A stretch of 64,000 bases of DNA. It comes from Bacillus sp. FJAT-52991 (GTDB lineage Bacteria > Bacillota > Bacilli > Bacillales > Domibacillaceae). Below, piece by piece: positions 25,536 through 34,710 of this stretch; position 1 is the stretch's first letter; every line of letters begins with the position of its first letter. Position numbers and translations under genes: made by a program. The notes under the pieces were generated by a model. That model searched no databases. It saw nothing but the letters and a program-made list of their open reading frames with translations, and was not told where the DNA came from. The stretch spans positions 3,454,501 through 3,518,500 of the forward strand of contig NZ_CP147404.1 in NCBI RefSeq assembly GCF_037201805.1, in the 5' to 3' direction.

Positions 25536-26084
25536 TTATTGTTTTTTAGGCATAGTGTCGATAAAAGCTTGTACATATGAAAGAATTCGCTGGACGGAAG
25601 GGTCTTTTATCCACTTTAAGACGGTGAAGACTGAAATGTGCTGAGTATTGACCTCCGCTTTTGTTTGTACTTCTTCCCAAAGTGTTTTCCCTGTATTAAT
25701 TTTTGTCTTAACAGGCTCTAAATACCCTTCTACGCTCTTTTGCAAATAGTCTATTGATTGTTGATCGCCTAATACTTGCTCAGCAAAACGGATGACTGTT
25801 TCAAGTTTTTCTGTAAGTTGTAAAAGTAAAGGTAACTTTTCCAACAGGTGAAGGGCAGCTTCAAGCGTATCCACATCTATATTGGTGGAATCGAGCTTTG
25901 TTTTCACTTTTTTCATTGTATGCTGATCATCCATCACAGCTTGGCCAAAAGATAGTATATGATCCACCTGTTCTAGTTTTTCCGTTAAAAGGGGCAGCTT
26001 TTCTATCAGCTGTTGAAGGGAAGCTTGTACTTCCGGTTTATCTAACTCATCGATCCAGTCTTGCTTGGATAATGAGATTGCCAT
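25536..26084 (-). CDS. DUF1641 protein of the sulfide oxidation operon
   Basis: The 182-residue protein is helical and soluble. It contains repeated leucine-rich segments (LLEKLPLLLQLTEKLETVIR, and LIEKLPLLTEKLEQVDHI earlier) typical of DUF1641 proteins. That family is often found beside SQR-like flavoproteins or formate dehydrogenase genes and has no established activity. It starts 25 bp after the SQR stop with AGGAGAG upstream, so a role as a partner or membrane-docking factor of SQR is plausible but unproven. Confidence 0.8.
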   Translation of the reverse strand: MAISLSKQDWIDELDKPEVQASLQQLIEKLPLLTEKLEQVDHILSFGQAVMDDQHTMKKVKTKLDSTNIDVDTLEAALHLLEKLPLLLQLTEKLETVIRFAEQVLGDQQSIDYLQKSVEGYLEPVKTKINTGKTLWEEVQTKAEVNTQHISVFTVLKWIKDPSVQRILSYVQAFIDTMPKKQ

Positions 26085-26109
26085 TGCTCTTCACTCTCCT
26101 TTCGTACTG

Positions 26110-27303
26110 TTACATAATTCCTTTCAACATGCCATCCCAATACATGATTGGTAACAAATCCTTTTTCATAATATACATGCTGCGCCGTTCCTTCGCTTGG
26201 TTGACTGGGAAGGATTCGCTCGGTATTTTATCGTACTTAAACTCGGCCAATACTAAGCTGTTGTAACCCGTGACAAGCGGACAAGAGCTATAGCCATCGT
26301 AAATAGCATTCATCGGCTCTTTTTTAATAAGCGACATCACATTTTTCACTACCACAGGAGCTTGCTTGCGAATCGCCGCTCCTGTTTTTGATGTTGGTAA
26401 ATCGGCACAATCACCAAGAGCAAACACATTTTCATACGTTTGATGTTGCAATGTATACGGATGGACATCGACCCAACCAGCTTCACTTGCTAATGGACTA
26501 TTACTAATAAAAGAAGGTGCTCGCATTGGCGGAGTAACGTGAATCATGTCGTAATTGACTACTGTTTGTTCGCTTGTATCTAAATTTTCAAAAATAGCTT
26601 CTTTCTTATCCGCTCTAATTTCAATTAAATTTTGGCGGAAACGGGCATCAATCATTTTACGTGCCACTACTTTCTCTAATATGTCACGATATTTCTGAAC
26701 ATCAAAAATCGCTGGGTTAGCCGAACCAAAAATCACACTCGTTTGATTTCTTATCCCCGTACGACTAAAGTGATCTTCTGCTAAATACATAATTTTCTGA
26801 GGGGCACCACCGCATTTCACTGGTGTAGCTGGATGGGTGAAGACCGCATTTCCACCTTTAAATGTCCGAATAACTTCCCACGTATAATCTGTATATTGAT
26901 AAGAATAATTACTGCAGACGCCACCTTTACCAATGGCATCCTTTAATCCTTTCACTCCACCCCAATGAATCTCAATTCCTGCAGCTACAATTAAATAATC
27001 GTAAGAAATTTCCTCTCTATTTCCTAACTGGACGATATTATTAGCTGGATCAAAGGAGGTAGCTGCTTGTTGAATTAATATCGCACCTGTAGGAATTAAT
27101 TCTTCCATGCTGCGTTCTGTATCTTCTTTCTTTGCTGCTCCACCACCGACTAATGTCCATAACGGTTGATAATAATGACTCTTAGCCGGATCGATAATCG
27201 CCACCTCTTCTGCAAGCGTTTTCATTCCATTCAACAATCTAGCAGCAGTACTAATTCCTGCTGAACCACCGCCCACAATCACTACCCGGTAATGCTTATT
27301 CAT
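26110..27303 (-). CDS. Sulfide:quinone oxidoreductase
   Basis: The 397-residue flavoprotein starts with an FAD-binding Rossmann motif, VVIVGGGSAGISTAARL (7-23). It has redox cysteine candidates at Cys130 (GGVCSNYS) and Cys164 (VKCGGAPQK), the pattern of type II (human/HMT2-like) SQRs. A second Gly-rich segment, FALGDCADLPTSKTGAA, holds the C-terminal flavin contacts. It transfers electrons from sulfide to the quinone pool at the membrane and makes persulfide. The ATG at 27303 follows AGGAGG. It is the first gene of the operon with DUF1641 and CstB-like genes, and two G-tract palindromes lie upstream. Confidence 0.9.
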   Translation of the reverse strand: MNKHYRVVIVGGGSAGISTAARLLNGMKTLAEEVAIIDPAKSHYYQPLWTLVGGGAAKKEDTERSMEELIPTGAILIQQAATSFDPANNIVQLGNREEISYDYLIVAAGIEIHWGGVKGLKDAIGKGGVCSNYSYQYTDYTWEVIRTFKGGNAVFTHPATPVKCGGAPQKIMYLAEDHFSRTGIRNQTSVIFGSANPAIFDVQKYRDILEKVVARKMIDARFRQNLIEIRADKKEAIFENLDTSEQTVVNYDMIHVTPPMRAPSFISNSPLASEAGWVDVHPYTLQHQTYENVFALGDCADLPTSKTGAAIRKQAPVVVKNVMSLIKKEPMNAIYDGYSSCPLVTGYNSLVLAEFKYDKIPSESFPVNQAKERRSMYIMKKDLLPIMYWDGMLKGIM

Positions 27304-27339
27304 CTTGATCTTCCTCCTAGTCATCATTAATGACAAGTT

Positions 27340-27354
27340 CAGGGGCTACCCCTG
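27340..27354 (-). promoter_or_regulatory. Second G-tract palindrome, in the SQR leader
   Basis: CAGGGG-CTA-CCCCTG lies 37 bp upstream of the SQR ATG, between the likely promoter and the start codon. It resembles the motif at 27410 but with a 3-bp centre. It could be a repressing site or a leader hairpin. Confidence 0.5.
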
Positions 27355-27409
27355 TGAGTTGTTATAGCTGTTTATACATTTATAATAGTGACAACACTTC
27401 ACTCATACC

Positions 27410-27427
27410 ATAGGGGGCTACCCCTAT
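27410..27427 (-). promoter_or_regulatory. G-tract operator ATAGGGG-N4-CCCCTAT upstream of the SQR operon
   Basis: A perfect 7-bp-arm palindrome lies 107 bp upstream of the SQR ATG. Minus-strand CCTATGGTATGAGT follows, then TATTAT about 13 bp later. This matches the TauE operon promoter in motif, flank and distance to a -10 candidate. From here to the gdhA start (27428-27692) I see only an AT-rich region with no clear gene. Confidence 0.65.
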
Positions 27428-27656
27428 ATTGTGAGAAAAAGGGAATTTAACAGGATCCATAACTGAGTACCAAAATAAAGAAAATAGCTACGTGTTAAAT
27501 AAAAAATAGATTAAGACTCTTTTAAATTGGGTATATAAATTTAAAGGAATTTTTTACAAGACAATTATTTCCTATATCATTTCGGCATCATTTATATATC
27601 TTATTGGCATTGACGGTATTAATCAGCAGGAATTATTATTTAATTAGAGAAAATAA

Positions 27657-29075
<1,419 letters not shown>

Positions 29076-29085
29076 AAACAAAAGC

Positions 29086-29122
29086 GAAAAAGGCAGGCTC
29101 TGAAAAAGAGGCTGCCTTTTTC
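29086..29122 (+). terminator. Terminator of gdhA
   Basis: AAAAAGGCAG and CTGCCTTTTT form a 10-bp stem and the right arm runs into the U-tract, 11 bp after the gdhA stop codon. Confidence 0.9.
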
Positions 29123-29215
29123 AAATTGAGAGAGAAAGTACCTTTTCTTTTTACAATAAAAATACTATTATTAGAAAGCTATCTATTTTTTATCGTATGA
29201 AAGGCTGGGAGTATT

Positions 29216-30478
29216 TTGAGGAAATTTCTGAAAAGTTATCAATTTACTTTTCTATTATTAGCCGCCATTATCATCGGGGGCACTGCAGGTATCATCTTTG
29301 GACCTGAAGCGGCGGTCGTTAAACCGTTCGGGGATTTATTTTTAAATTTAATGTTTATGATCATCGTCCCACTCGTATTTTTCAGCATTGCCTCAGCAAT
29401 TGCTTCTATGGACGGGATGAAGCGACTGGGTAAAATCATGGGAAGCATCTTTATCGTCTTCTTCGTCACAGCGATCATCGCAGCCGTCGTTGGCATGATC
29501 GGTGTTACATTGTTTAACCCACTTGCCGATACAGATGTGTCAGCTATTAAAGAGTTGATGGACGAGTTTGAGCCGGAAGAGGTAGAAACAGAAGACTTGA
29601 CTCTACTTGGACATCTTGTAAATACATTTACGGTATCTGACTTTTCTTTATTGCTGTCAAAAGGTAATATGCTACAGCTTATCGTCTTTTCGATTCTTTT
29701 CGGTTTAGCGACAACTATGGCAAAAGAACATGGCAAACCGATGGCGAACTTTTTAGCTTCCGGTACGGCCGTCATGATGAAAATGGTTTCGATCATTATG
29801 TACTATGCTCCAATTGGATTGGGCTGTTATTTCGCTGCCATTATCGGCGAACTAGGGCCACAAATTCTTGGAGGTTATGCACGCACATTCGTCTTATACC
29901 TTGGCTTAACAGTGGTTTATTACTTCGGTTTCTTTACCCTATATGCTTTTATCGCGGGTGGAAAAGACGGAGTGAAGGTATTTTGGAAAAACGCCGCCGC
30001 TCCATCTGTCACAGCGATCGCTACTTGCTCAAGTGCGGCAAGTATTCCGGCCAACTTAACAGCTGTGAAAAAAATGGGCGTTCCGAAAGATATTGCCGAA
30101 ACAATTATCCCGCTTGGTGCCAATACACATAAAGATGGTTCCGTATTTGGTGGCGTGCTGAAAATTGTCTTTCTCTTTGTTTTGTTTGACAAAGACATGA
30201 CAAGCTTAACGAGCATTTTGAGCATCATTGGCGTCTCCTTCCTTGTTGGTGCAGTCATGGGCGCGATCCCGGGTGGTGGGATGATTGGCGAAATGCTGAT
30301 TTTAAGCGTATTTGGCTTCCCTCCTGAAGTGTTGCCAATCATCGCCGTCATCAGTACAATCATCGATGCACCAGCGACATTGTTGAATTCAACAGGAAAC
30401 ACCGTCTGTGCCATGCTCGTTACACGACTAGTAGAGGGTAAAAACTGGCTACAGCGACAACTGGCAGTCGGTAATTAG
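29216..30478 (+). CDS. Dicarboxylate/amino acid:cation symporter (DAACS family, GltP-like)
   Basis: The 420-residue membrane protein has the family features: FGDLFLNLMFMIIVPLVFFS near the N terminus, the serine-rich re-entrant loop CSSAASIPANLTAVKKMG, and GANTHKDGSVFGG with later GNTVCAMLVTRLVEG. It imports glutamate, aspartate or C4-dicarboxylates with protons or sodium. The start is TTG with CTGGGAG upstream. It follows gdhA, and glutamate is therefore a reasonable substrate, but a terminator separates the two genes. Confidence 0.88.
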   Translation: MRKFLKSYQFTFLLLAAIIIGGTAGIIFGPEAAVVKPFGDLFLNLMFMIIVPLVFFSIASAIASMDGMKRLGKIMGSIFIVFFVTAIIAAVVGMIGVTLFNPLADTDVSAIKELMDEFEPEEVETEDLTLLGHLVNTFTVSDFSLLLSKGNMLQLIVFSILFGLATTMAKEHGKPMANFLASGTAVMMKMVSIIMYYAPIGLGCYFAAIIGELGPQILGGYARTFVLYLGLTVVYYFGFFTLYAFIAGGKDGVKVFWKNAAAPSVTAIATCSSAASIPANLTAVKKMGVPKDIAETIIPLGANTHKDGSVFGGVLKIVFLFVLFDKDMTSLTSILSIIGVSFLVGAVMGAIPGGGMIGEMLILSVFGFPPEVLPIIAVISTIIDAPATLLNSTGNTVCAMLVTRLVEGKNWLQRQLAVGN

Positions 30479-30480
30479 TA

Positions 30481-30519
30481 AAAAGAGTGAAAACCTGATT
30501 GGGTTTTCACTCTTTTTTG
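30481..30519 (+). terminator. Terminator of the symporter gene
   Basis: AAAGAGTGAAAACC and GGGTTTTCACTCTTTTTT form a long stem with a 5-base loop and a U-tract directly after the symporter stop. Confidence 0.93.
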
Positions 30520-30534
30520 ATGGGGATTTTGATG

Positions 30535-30784
30535 ATTAGGCGGTGAAATAGCGGGATCAGTCGCGTATGTCGGGCGATCAGTCGGGATCGTCCGATAATT
30601 AGGCGCGATCTGACTAAAATCAGGCGCCTGAGACGAAAAATTAGTCGCGGGCGCTATTTGCATGCTAAGGCCCGCTCGAAATGCTCGCGCTCGGGTAACT
30701 GATCAGGCGTAATATCCCAGAAATCAGTCGTCAACTACCGATAATCAGGCGGAAAACAGAAATAATCAGTCGCCGCGAGAAAAA
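30535..30784. repeat. Array of 21-bp degenerate repeats, core RATYAGKCG (about 12 units)
   Basis: Ten clear units start at 30535, 30556, 30577, 30598, 30619, 30640, 30701, 30722, 30743 and 30764. Each has a 9-bp core (GATCAGTCG, AATCAGGCG, AATTAGTCG and so on) and 12 variable bases. The stretch 30640-30700 holds two more degenerate units and one 2-bp slip. The array exactly fills the gap between two convergent genes. No protein gene or promoter was recognised in it. Confidence 0.85.
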
Positions 30785-30785
30785 G

Positions 30786-31175
30786 TTATAAAAACCTCTT
30801 CCTAATTTCAGGAGAAGGTATCATACAATGAGCTTTTTTTCCAAACCATTTGTATCTGTTTTTGGCGATCCATGTATACACGCCATCTCTGACCGGTCGA
30901 GGAATGATTAATAGATAATAAAATAATTTCCATCCCCCAGATAAGTGTTTGCATATGCGAAGAGCAGCGGTTGATTTATGATAACAACGCTTGCCATCAA
31001 TCAATAGCATACTGTCAAGAGTAAAAGGAACTTTGTATGTTGCTACTAGTTGTTGCCCGATATCACTTTGTAACGAGGCAAATTTATAGTAAGCATTCGG
31101 ATCTCTTTTAATAATAAATTGAACACTACGATCACAGAAATTACACTCGCCATCAAATAAAACAATTTTACTCAT
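30786..31175 (-). CDS. yuxK: DCC family thiol-disulfide oxidoreductase-like protein
   Basis: The 129-residue protein begins SKIVLFDGECNFCDRSVQFI, with the family motif FDGxCxxC near residues 8-13. It also has KSTAALRICKHL and a hydrophobic stretch, GWKLFYYLLIIPRPVRDGVY. This is the DCC (DUF393, YuxK-like) family; a thiol-disulfide role is inferred from the CxxC motif and has not been shown for most members. GGGGGAG precedes two adjacent ATGs; the second fits better. It is monocistronic and convergent with the symporter gene. Confidence 0.85.
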   Translation of the reverse strand: MSKIVLFDGECNFCDRSVQFIIKRDPNAYYKFASLQSDIGQQLVATYKVPFTLDSMLLIDGKRCYHKSTAALRICKHLSGGWKLFYYLLIIPRPVRDGVYTWIAKNRYKWFGKKAHCMIPSPEIRKRFL

Positions 31176-31420
31176 CATCGCTCCCCCTTTTTTATTATTT
31201 TAACAATATGCAAACATGACTGATGCTTATTTTGCTTCCTTATCACTTGCAAATAATATTCCAAATATTGTAGCATATAGTAAATATGGAAATGAGGAGA
31301 ATAAATTACTATGATAAATACACATTTATAACCTATTGTCTGCGAACACCGAGCACGACCACCTCCGTACTATTTTCTTATTTTATTAAGGATAAATATA
31401 AAGATACGGAGGAAAATGAA

Positions 31421-31975
31421 ATGAGTAAACCAGAATTAACTGTTGCTTTAGTATGTGGGCCTGATTGTGATCTGGATTCTAATGCGATTCGTTCAGCCAT
31501 TGAGTATTTCGGAGGGCGCGTGATTACGTATTGGATCGGAAGGCCAAATGATTTGATTGGAGTACTTACTGGGGAAGACTTGTATCCAGACACTGATTAT
31601 ATCATTCTTAATTTCCATGGCGATGAAGGGCAATTTGTGATGCCAGAATTAGAGGAATCGGTCTATGAGAACGATGAGCCAAAAGACGATTTTGGGCCAA
31701 GTGACATTAAACGCTATGCCCAATTAAAGGATAAAATCGTGTTAGCGAATGGCTGTACATTAGGTGTACCATCATTAGCACAAGCCTTTATAGATAGTGG
31801 TTGCCAAACATATATTGGACCAGATGACTCTCCTTATGGAAATGCGGCACTCATGTTTGCTTTGCGATTCTTTTATGAGATCATCCAGAACAAAAAAAGT
31901 GTGAAAGAAGCGTTTGAACTAGCAAAAACCACGGATAAAGAAATGTCCATGTACCAACTATATGAACGAAAATAA
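31421..31975 (+). CDS. Small caspase-like (CHAT/clan CD-like) protein
   Basis: The 184-residue protein has an alternating beta/alpha pattern. A His sits in LNFHGDEG (His66) and a Cys in VLANGCTLG (Cys112). After these come SLAQAFIDSGCQTYIGPDDS and ALRFFYEIIQNKKSVKEAF. The order His-Gly, then Cys, then a helix like LAQAF.GC..YIG matches the catalytic dyad and C-terminal half of CHAT/caspase-like peptidases. No other domain is attached. The ATG at 31421 follows ACGGAGG; the longer frame from 31286 lacks a ribosome site. I infer a peptidase-like fold; substrate and role are unknown. Confidence 0.65.
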   Translation: MSKPELTVALVCGPDCDLDSNAIRSAIEYFGGRVITYWIGRPNDLIGVLTGEDLYPDTDYIILNFHGDEGQFVMPELEESVYENDEPKDDFGPSDIKRYAQLKDKIVLANGCTLGVPSLAQAFIDSGCQTYIGPDDSPYGNAALMFALRFFYEIIQNKKSVKEAFELAKTTDKEMSMYQLYERK

Positions 31976-31982
31976 CGTTGAA

Positions 31983-32017
31983 GGCGAGCACCTATTTTTT
32001 CTGGTGCTCGCCTTTTT
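31983..32017 (+). terminator. Terminator of the caspase-like gene
   Basis: GGCGAGCACC and GGTGCTCGCC form a perfect 10-bp stem followed by TTTTTG, 8 bp after the stop codon. Confidence 0.94.
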
Positions 32018-32076
32018 GTCCTAATATTCTGTTATTATAAAGAAAAGTTTGTCGATTGGACGGAGTTGATTAGGTT

Positions 32077-32982
32077 TTGGATTTGTTGATGATTGTGTTG
32101 CCAGCGTTTCTTATTTTCTTCACTGGTTTTGTCGGGCAGAAGTTAATAGGATTTGAGATTCGTTCCATTTCGATGATGGCGCTGTATATTATGTCGCCAT
32201 TTCTTGCGTTTCGAACCTTTTATACAAATGAGCTGACGATGGAGTATGTGTATATCATCAGCTTTTGTTTGCTCCTTTGCTTTGTGTTGATCACAATCGT
32301 TTTCTTAACAGGTATGATGATGAAAGCTTCGCGGCAAAAAATGGCGGCAATGATTCTTGGTGGGGCCTTTATGAACAGCGGCAACTACGGAGCACCAGTT
32401 GTTCTTTTCGCCTTTGGAGCAGTCGGTTTTGATTATGCGGTCATTATGATGGTATTTCAGTCTCTCTTGATGAATACAATCGGCCTATTTTTCGCCTCAC
32501 TCGGCGGCAAACAAAAGATGACGTTGAAAGAATCTTTGCTGCGCGTACTCCGAATGCCGGTCATTTACGGTACCTTTTTAGGACTAGCGTTTCAGCTGCT
32601 CTCCATTGACTTGCCGACACCGTTTATGGATGCGATTAGTTTAGTCGCTAATGCCTCTATTCCAACGATTATGCTCGTTCTTGGTATGCAGCTGGCAGTG
32701 ATCGAAAAAAAACGGGTCACTTACCGCTTTGTTTCAGCTGTCACGATCATCCGACTGATCGTTTCACCAGTGGTCGCTCTGGTGATCACATCGTTTTTGC
32801 CAATGAATGACTTGTTAAAAGATGTGTTGATCTTGCAAGCGGCAATGCCTGCAGCGGCCAACACAACGATGGCCGCGATTCAATTTGGTACAGAACCAGA
32901 CCTCGTTTCTTTTAACACGTTAGTCACGACGTTGTTAAGCATCGTAACAATCCCTGCTACGCTTTTCTTTTTAGGTGTATGA
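32077..32982 (+). CDS. AEC family transporter (auxin efflux carrier-like)
   Basis: The 301-residue membrane protein has about ten segments. Family landmarks are FMNSGNYGAPVVLFAFG (about 100-116) and, in the second half, ANASIPTIMLVLGMQLA and AAMPAAANTTMAAIQFG. AEC proteins export or import small organic acids such as malate or malonate. The start appears to be TTG (32077) with CGGAG 12 bp upstream. The gene is monocistronic between two terminators, so no substrate can be inferred. Confidence 0.85.
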   Translation: MDLLMIVLPAFLIFFTGFVGQKLIGFEIRSISMMALYIMSPFLAFRTFYTNELTMEYVYIISFCLLLCFVLITIVFLTGMMMKASRQKMAAMILGGAFMNSGNYGAPVVLFAFGAVGFDYAVIMMVFQSLLMNTIGLFFASLGGKQKMTLKESLLRVLRMPVIYGTFLGLAFQLLSIDLPTPFMDAISLVANASIPTIMLVLGMQLAVIEKKRVTYRFVSAVTIIRLIVSPVVALVITSFLPMNDLLKDVLILQAAMPAAANTTMAAIQFGTEPDLVSFNTLVTTLLSIVTIPATLFFLGV

Positions 32983-32985
32983 ACG

Positions 32986-33011
32986 AAAAGGCTGTCCCAC
33001 AACAGCCTTTT
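32986..33011 (+). terminator. Bidirectional terminator between AEC and lipase genes
   Basis: AAAAGGCTGT and ACAGCCTTTT form a perfect 10-bp stem with a 6-base loop and AT tails on both strands. It overlaps the lipase stop codon. Confidence 0.85.
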
Positions 33012-33921
33012 ATCGTCTCACTAGAAACTCCTCTCCTCGTTTACACCCTTTGATTGGCTGATCCGCTATAGCAACCTCTTCCGGCTCTGCTTTCACTTCT
33101 TCTTCCTTTTCCTCTTCTTCTTGACTCGCGGTCAGCTCAGAAAAAGGAATTGGCGCTGGCAATGCGTTTAACACTTGTTCTGGTATCTCTGGACTACCTG
33201 GAGCATACACATCGAAAAAACTATTGGCCATTTGCAAATAACCAGCTGTATTCGGATGAACATCTTTGGCATTTGGGACCAGGGACTTGGCATCGTTGCC
33301 AAAACGTGGGCTGACGGGTACAAAGTTTGCACCTGCTCGTTCCGCTTCTTGTTGAATAATTTGATTTAAAATTCCCAGTTGCTCTTCAACAGATGGCTTA
33401 TGCTGTTCTTTTACATGTGGATATGGGAAATAATAACCCATCGCATAAATTTCAGCCTGCGGATTCAGCTGTTTAATTTCACTCAGCAATTGACTATAGT
33501 TTTTCCGCACGCGATTGAGGGCAAACGCAGCTGGGATTGGCTCGTAGCTTAGTATGCCGCGGACGGAATCATTTTGAATGAGCGGTAATAAATCATTCGC
33601 CCCAGCAGAAATCGTGATCACATTCGCTTGGCGGACATCTTGCTGGACCTCTTTTTTATCTAACTGCTCGAGTACTTGTTCCGTTGTGTAACCCGGAAAC
33701 GCCCATTTTTTTGAAAAGCTCGCTAAGTTGCCGGACTGTTGCAAAGAGAGCGCAATTAAATCAGCGTAACCCGCACCAATTTCTTTGTTCGGTGTTTGTC
33801 CTGCTGCCAAGGAATCACCGAGTGCTACGTAGTGAACGCCCGCCGCTTCAGCTTTCATCGGCCAAACGGAAGCAACCGCTAGCAAGAGAACAATGAAGTG
33901 TAAACAAACTCGCTTTTTCAT
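33010..33921 (-). CDS. Secreted GDSL/SGNH lipase-esterase
   Basis: The 303-residue protein has a typical signal peptide (KKRVC, hydrophobic core, cleavage likely after AEA near 26). SGNH blocks follow: ALGDSLAAGQ (about 33-42) with the nucleophile Ser, SAGANDL, and DVHPN near residue 217. The C terminus after about 265 is a glutamate-rich tail (EEEEKEEEVKAEPEE) unlike the catalytic domain. It would hydrolyse esters outside the cell or in the wall. The ATG has GGAAG upstream. It is monocistronic and shares its upstream region with a divergent gene. Confidence 0.88.
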   Translation of the reverse strand: MKKRVCLHFIVLLLAVASVWPMKAEAAGVHYVALGDSLAAGQTPNKEIGAGYADLIALSLQQSGNLASFSKKWAFPGYTTEQVLEQLDKKEVQQDVRQANVITISAGANDLLPLIQNDSVRGILSYEPIPAAFALNRVRKNYSQLLSEIKQLNPQAEIYAMGYYFPYPHVKEQHKPSVEEQLGILNQIIQQEAERAGANFVPVSPRFGNDAKSLVPNAKDVHPNTAGYLQMANSFFDVYAPGSPEIPEQVLNALPAPIPFSELTASQEEEEKEEEVKAEPEEVAIADQPIKGCKRGEEFLVRR

Positions 33922-33989
33922 GGAATTCTTCCTTTCTTCACGATATGCTATAATTAAATATTATCATATCTCAAATACATGGAGGCTAT

Positions 33990-34463
33990 ATGCTAACTTT
34001 TGAAGAAAAACTGGAAATCATCGAATCTTTCCCACAGCTTGAGCGTAAAAATGTTTCTCTTGGCCGAGTCAATTTTCACTTTGAAGAAAGTGTAACAGAT
34101 AAGAAAAATATTGTGTATCACCTACATCCAAATGGAAATGGCTTTGTTTATGCTGGCGAATTATCTCATTATCCAGCCGATGCGAAAGGCATGGTCAATA
34201 TTCGCGATTTTTCAGCGGAAGAATTACGTACGATCCTTGATGACGCCATCCGTTCGTTATCACCAAAATCCAGTGAAGAACAAGCGATTGTTGGCGATGC
34301 TTACGAGGAAAAATGGATCAACGAAGATGGGCATACATTGATACTCATTGAAGAAGATGAGATGTGGAATGTATATGCCGGCTTGAATTTAGATGGCACC
34401 TTCCATACATACGAAGCCGCTTTGCAATACTTAGACGAAGAGGGATTTCGTCGACTATCTTAA
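33990..34463 (+). CDS. Hypothetical protein of 157 residues
   Basis: GGAGG lies 4 bp before the ATG. The protein is soluble and acidic with mixed alpha/beta composition (FEEKLEIIESFPQLERKNVS at the start, HLHPNGNGFVYAGEL in the middle, LDEEGFRRLS at the end). It has no signal peptide or metal motif. I recognise it only as a Bacillus-type conserved hypothetical protein and cannot name a function. It is divergent from the lipase gene and ends in a strong terminator. Confidence 0.75.
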   Translation: MLTFEEKLEIIESFPQLERKNVSLGRVNFHFEESVTDKKNIVYHLHPNGNGFVYAGELSHYPADAKGMVNIRDFSAEELRTILDDAIRSLSPKSSEEQAIVGDAYEEKWINEDGHTLILIEEDEMWNVYAGLNLDGTFHTYEAALQYLDEEGFRRLS

Positions 34464-34480
34464 CAAAAACATACTAACAT

Positions 34481-34523
34481 TAGTAGCACAAACCAAGGCC
34501 AAGGTTTGTGCTACTATTTTTTT
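34481..34523 (+). terminator. Terminator of the 157-residue protein gene
   Basis: TAGTAGCACAAACC and GGTTTGTGCTACTA form a perfect 14-bp stem with an 8-base loop followed by TTTTTTT. Confidence 0.95.
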
Positions 34524-34534
34524 ATAGTAGAAGT

Positions 34535-34705
34535 GAAGAAAGGTCGAACGGCCCCTGGGACCAAATCGAGTCCGTTTCAAAAACCGACCAACTTCACACC
34601 CTTATGTGAATCAGTTTAGTATGTTGGATCCGTAGAGATCGTGTATAAGAAAAGGGAATCGATAAGGCCCTGTGAAGACTTCTATGATTGGCTAAGAAGG
34701 AGAAA
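34535..34705 (+). ncRNA. Candidate bridge RNA region of the IS110 element
   Basis: IS110-group elements encode a bridge RNA in the left noncoding region just upstream of the transposase. Here that region contains a long hairpin closed by GGTCG/CGACC (about 34543-34590) with large internal loops, the layout expected for a target- or donor-binding loop, and further paired stretches before the ATG. It is inferred from family knowledge; loop guides were not assigned. Confidence 0.45.
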
Positions 34706-34710
34706 TGAAT

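Noticed and set aside
27520..27648. Open frame with a membrane-like peptide (ISYIISASFIYLIGI) upstream of gdhA
   Set aside because: No ATG, GTG or TTG with a ribosome site opens it and the region is very AT-rich. It could be a decayed gene but cannot be supported.
29239..29796. Long antisense frames opposite the symporter gene (also 29920-30414, and 20135-20677 opposite the NSS transporter)
   Set aside because: They have no ribosome sites and mirror hydrophobic codons of well-supported genes; they are shadows.
30535..30784. CRISPR array
   Set aside because: The conserved part is only 9 bp and degenerate, spacers are 12 bp, there is no leader and no cas gene. The 21-bp phasing fits another kind of repeat.
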